Source: Cliona cf. orientalis
Lineage: Eukaryota; Porifera; Demospongiae; Clionaida; Clionaidae
NCBI GenBank assembly: GCA_963930775.1
Contig: OZ005691.1
Coordinates: forward strand, 4,771,000 to 4,834,999
DNA length: 64,000 nt
Direction: 5' to 3'
The position numbers and the translations under genes are program-made. Under the pieces are notes generated by a model. The model was not told where the DNA came from and did not search any database. It saw nothing but the letters and a program-made list of their open reading frames with translations. Positions 44,486 to 64,000 of the stretch are shown in pieces. Position 1 is the first letter of the stretch. Every line of letters starts with the position of its first letter.

Positions 44486-45200
44486 ATGTCTGCTGCCTTC
44501 ACTCGCACTCAAATCCTGAGTCTGTACAGGAGACTGCTTCGACAGGGGAGCTTATTCCACTCCTTCAACTACAGGTAATTGGAGACGAGAGGGCTTCTGC
44601 GCTCCGGGCTGCATGATCAGGAGCACGCCGATGATGGTGTGTATTAATTAGAATATCCATCTCTCCTACTTTATACATGTAGATCGTACACCCTGAGGAG
44701 AGTGAGAGACCATTTCAGAGAAAATAAGTCTCTGACAAGTGCTGAAGAGATTGCAAAACAGTACAAATTTGGACTGGAATCTTTAGAAATGCTCCAACGA
44801 CAGGTACATGTACATGTACATACATGACATATCTACCTATGATATAGAGGTGCAGTCTATTGGTAGTGCATATGTGACCAAGCAGCTCTGAGAAAAGGGA
44901 CCATTTGGGAATTTTGTTTACAGTATGTAGTGTGTTATTACGTAGTCCCGGAGTAAAGTTAGACACTGTCATCATGAATAAAAATCGATTAATTTTGTTT
45001 CATACTGCCATCTTCCCCAAATGGTCTCTTTTCCGCTCATAGCTATTTATGTACAATTATTTGTTAGGCTATTATATTACTTAGATGCTACTGTAAAATA
45101 ATTCCCTAATAGTTTTGCCAATGCCTGTTCATTCCCCTTCGTGTAGACAAGCCTGAACAGAATGTACTCAGCACCAAAGCTGGTAGTGGAGAAACTGTAA
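44486..45200 (+). CDS. LYRM4: LYRM4 / ISD11, mitochondrial iron-sulfur cluster assembly factor
   Basis: Three exons: 44486-44574, 44683-44803 and 45147-45200 (TAA at 45198-45200). Phases join to 87 codons, close to the usual 80-95 aa. It begins MSAAFTRTQILSLYRRLLRQ with the defining LYR tripeptide near residue 13. FNYRSYTLRRVRDHFRENKS follows, matching the family's RR.R..F..N pattern, and the C terminus (NRMYSAPKLVVEKL) resembles the ISD11 end. In the known complex ISD11 stabilises the cysteine desulfurase NFS1 with acyl carrier protein in the mitochondrial matrix. It is head-to-head with the E4-E2 gene and tail-to-tail with the minus-strand RTK, 545 bp away. An out-of-frame ATG lies 8 bp upstream of the chosen start. 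Confidence 0.93.
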
Positions 45201-45744
45201 AGATGAAATTTAATTCCGCATTCTTGTACAATGTCATGCTACTCCCTGTTCAATCAGTAATTAATAATTAATTTTGTATTCCTGTTTCTCATATCAATCT
45301 CATTGCAATGGTGTACTTAATATAATATGTCAAAAAAGAGCAACAAGTTAATTAAGTCATGCATATAAGCATGTAATACCTGTGCATAAATGTGCGTATG
45401 AGAAAATGAGCTTCAAAATATAATTTCTTATAACAAATTGCATAAGGATAGACTAAAGTGTCTTGGTGCCTGTACAAAATAAGTGAATGGTATATAGTAA
45501 TTAAGTGATTATAATTTTTTTTGTGCATGCATAAATCTGTGGGTAGAAAAAATATAAAATTTCTGAATGTTTGAATGTGGTTTACAAAAATAGAAATCCA
45601 GTTCTCAATTGAAATTCTGCTAGAAGAGCTATTGGTCATGAATAATATCGTTTCCGACGCACAAACAAGTTGCAATTCAGTACAATTGTATACGTACATG
45701 TATATTGTCAAACTAGAGCAGTATTGCTTGCAGTGCTTCAGTCT
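45201..45744. other. Convergent 3' intergenic region
   Basis: AT-rich spacer between the LYRM4 stop and the RTK stop, containing both 3' UTRs. AATAAAA-like and AT-rich stretches are present; no gene seen. Confidence 0.5.
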
Positions 45745-52670
<6,926 letters not shown>

Positions 52671-53050
52671 TCTTCTTTGGCGAAAATTGCTCCGAGTTTG
52701 CAATACGCCACCCTTTGTACAACACTCCAGCGGAGCTGCCACCGGATATGGATACTGCCACTGCCGGATGTGGGCGAATTAACTCGTAGTCTCGTTCCCA
52801 ACCTCCAATCCCAGCGCGGGATGGGCCCGGGGTCTGGTCTGAGACTTCTGGAATAAATCAACCCCCTTCAAAATTTATGCACATGCGCAGTTCCGCCAGC
52901 TTCGTTAAATTAGAGAAAACCGCAAGCCGGATGCAAACTTGCAAATCTTCTCCTCAAAGTACCTCTAAATAACCACACGTGGTGGCGGAAGATGCTCACA
53001 GCTGAGATTCGAGCCTGCGATCAAGCCAAGCGGAGTCACTCCAAGAAACC
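52671..53050. promoter_or_regulatory. Bidirectional promoter of the RTK pair
   Basis: 380 bp separate the two start codons. The region is less AT-rich than its surroundings and contains TGCACATGCGCAG (52878-52890), close to the NRF1 palindrome. Both 5' UTRs must lie here. Confidence 0.6.

Positions 53051-64000
<10,950 letters not shown>

Overview
The window is eukaryotic and animal. It has spliced genes with GT-AG introns, receptor tyrosine kinases (RTKs) with Ig, Frizzled and kringle ectodomains, AT-rich introns full of microsatellites, and many DNA transposons. The RTK architecture and the short AT-rich introns fit an early-branching metazoan. A sponge is my best guess; this is inference, and no species marker was recognised.

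Layout. (1) 1-5145: 3' part of an unrecognised multi-exon gene (+) ending in an acidic tail. (2) 5146-22358: a transposon-dominated block. It holds two TTAA-flanked elements (one with a nested tandem insertion), a 5'-truncated BEL/Pao retrotransposon, a second copy of the acidic tail exons of gene 1 split by a 3674-bp CACTA-type transposon with a perfect 3-bp target duplication, and a decayed CR1/L2-like LINE. (3) 22359-44359 (-): one long gene. I could chain 29 coding exons with consistent phases into about 1289 residues. It is a Ufd2/UBE4-type ubiquitin chain-elongation (E4) core whose C terminus is not a U-box but a complete E2 ubiquitin-conjugating (UBC) domain of the BIRC6/UBE2O class. 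(4) 44486-45200 (+): LYRM4/ISD11, head-to-head with the E4-E2 gene across 126 bp. (5) 45745-52670 (-) and 53051-64000+ (+): two paralogous RTKs, head-to-head across about 380 bp. Both have Ig-like/FN3-like/Ig, then Fz-kringle twice, a transmembrane segment and a kinase. The plus-strand copy runs off the window.

How it fits together. The E4-E2 gene would place chain-elongation and ubiquitin-donor functions in one polypeptide. A CpG-rich segment in the intron at the junction could also give a first exon (ATG directly at the donor) for an E2-only product, so the fusion needs transcript proof. The RTK pair is a ROR/MuSK-like design with the Fz-kringle module doubled. Both copies keep the kinase catalytic motifs.

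Mobile DNA is unusually readable here because a duplicated exon pair supplies pre-insertion sites. Against it, a TA-flanked MITE (about 212 bp) and the CACTA element are both seen as clean insertions. Five further MITEs share the terminal CCGTAT.
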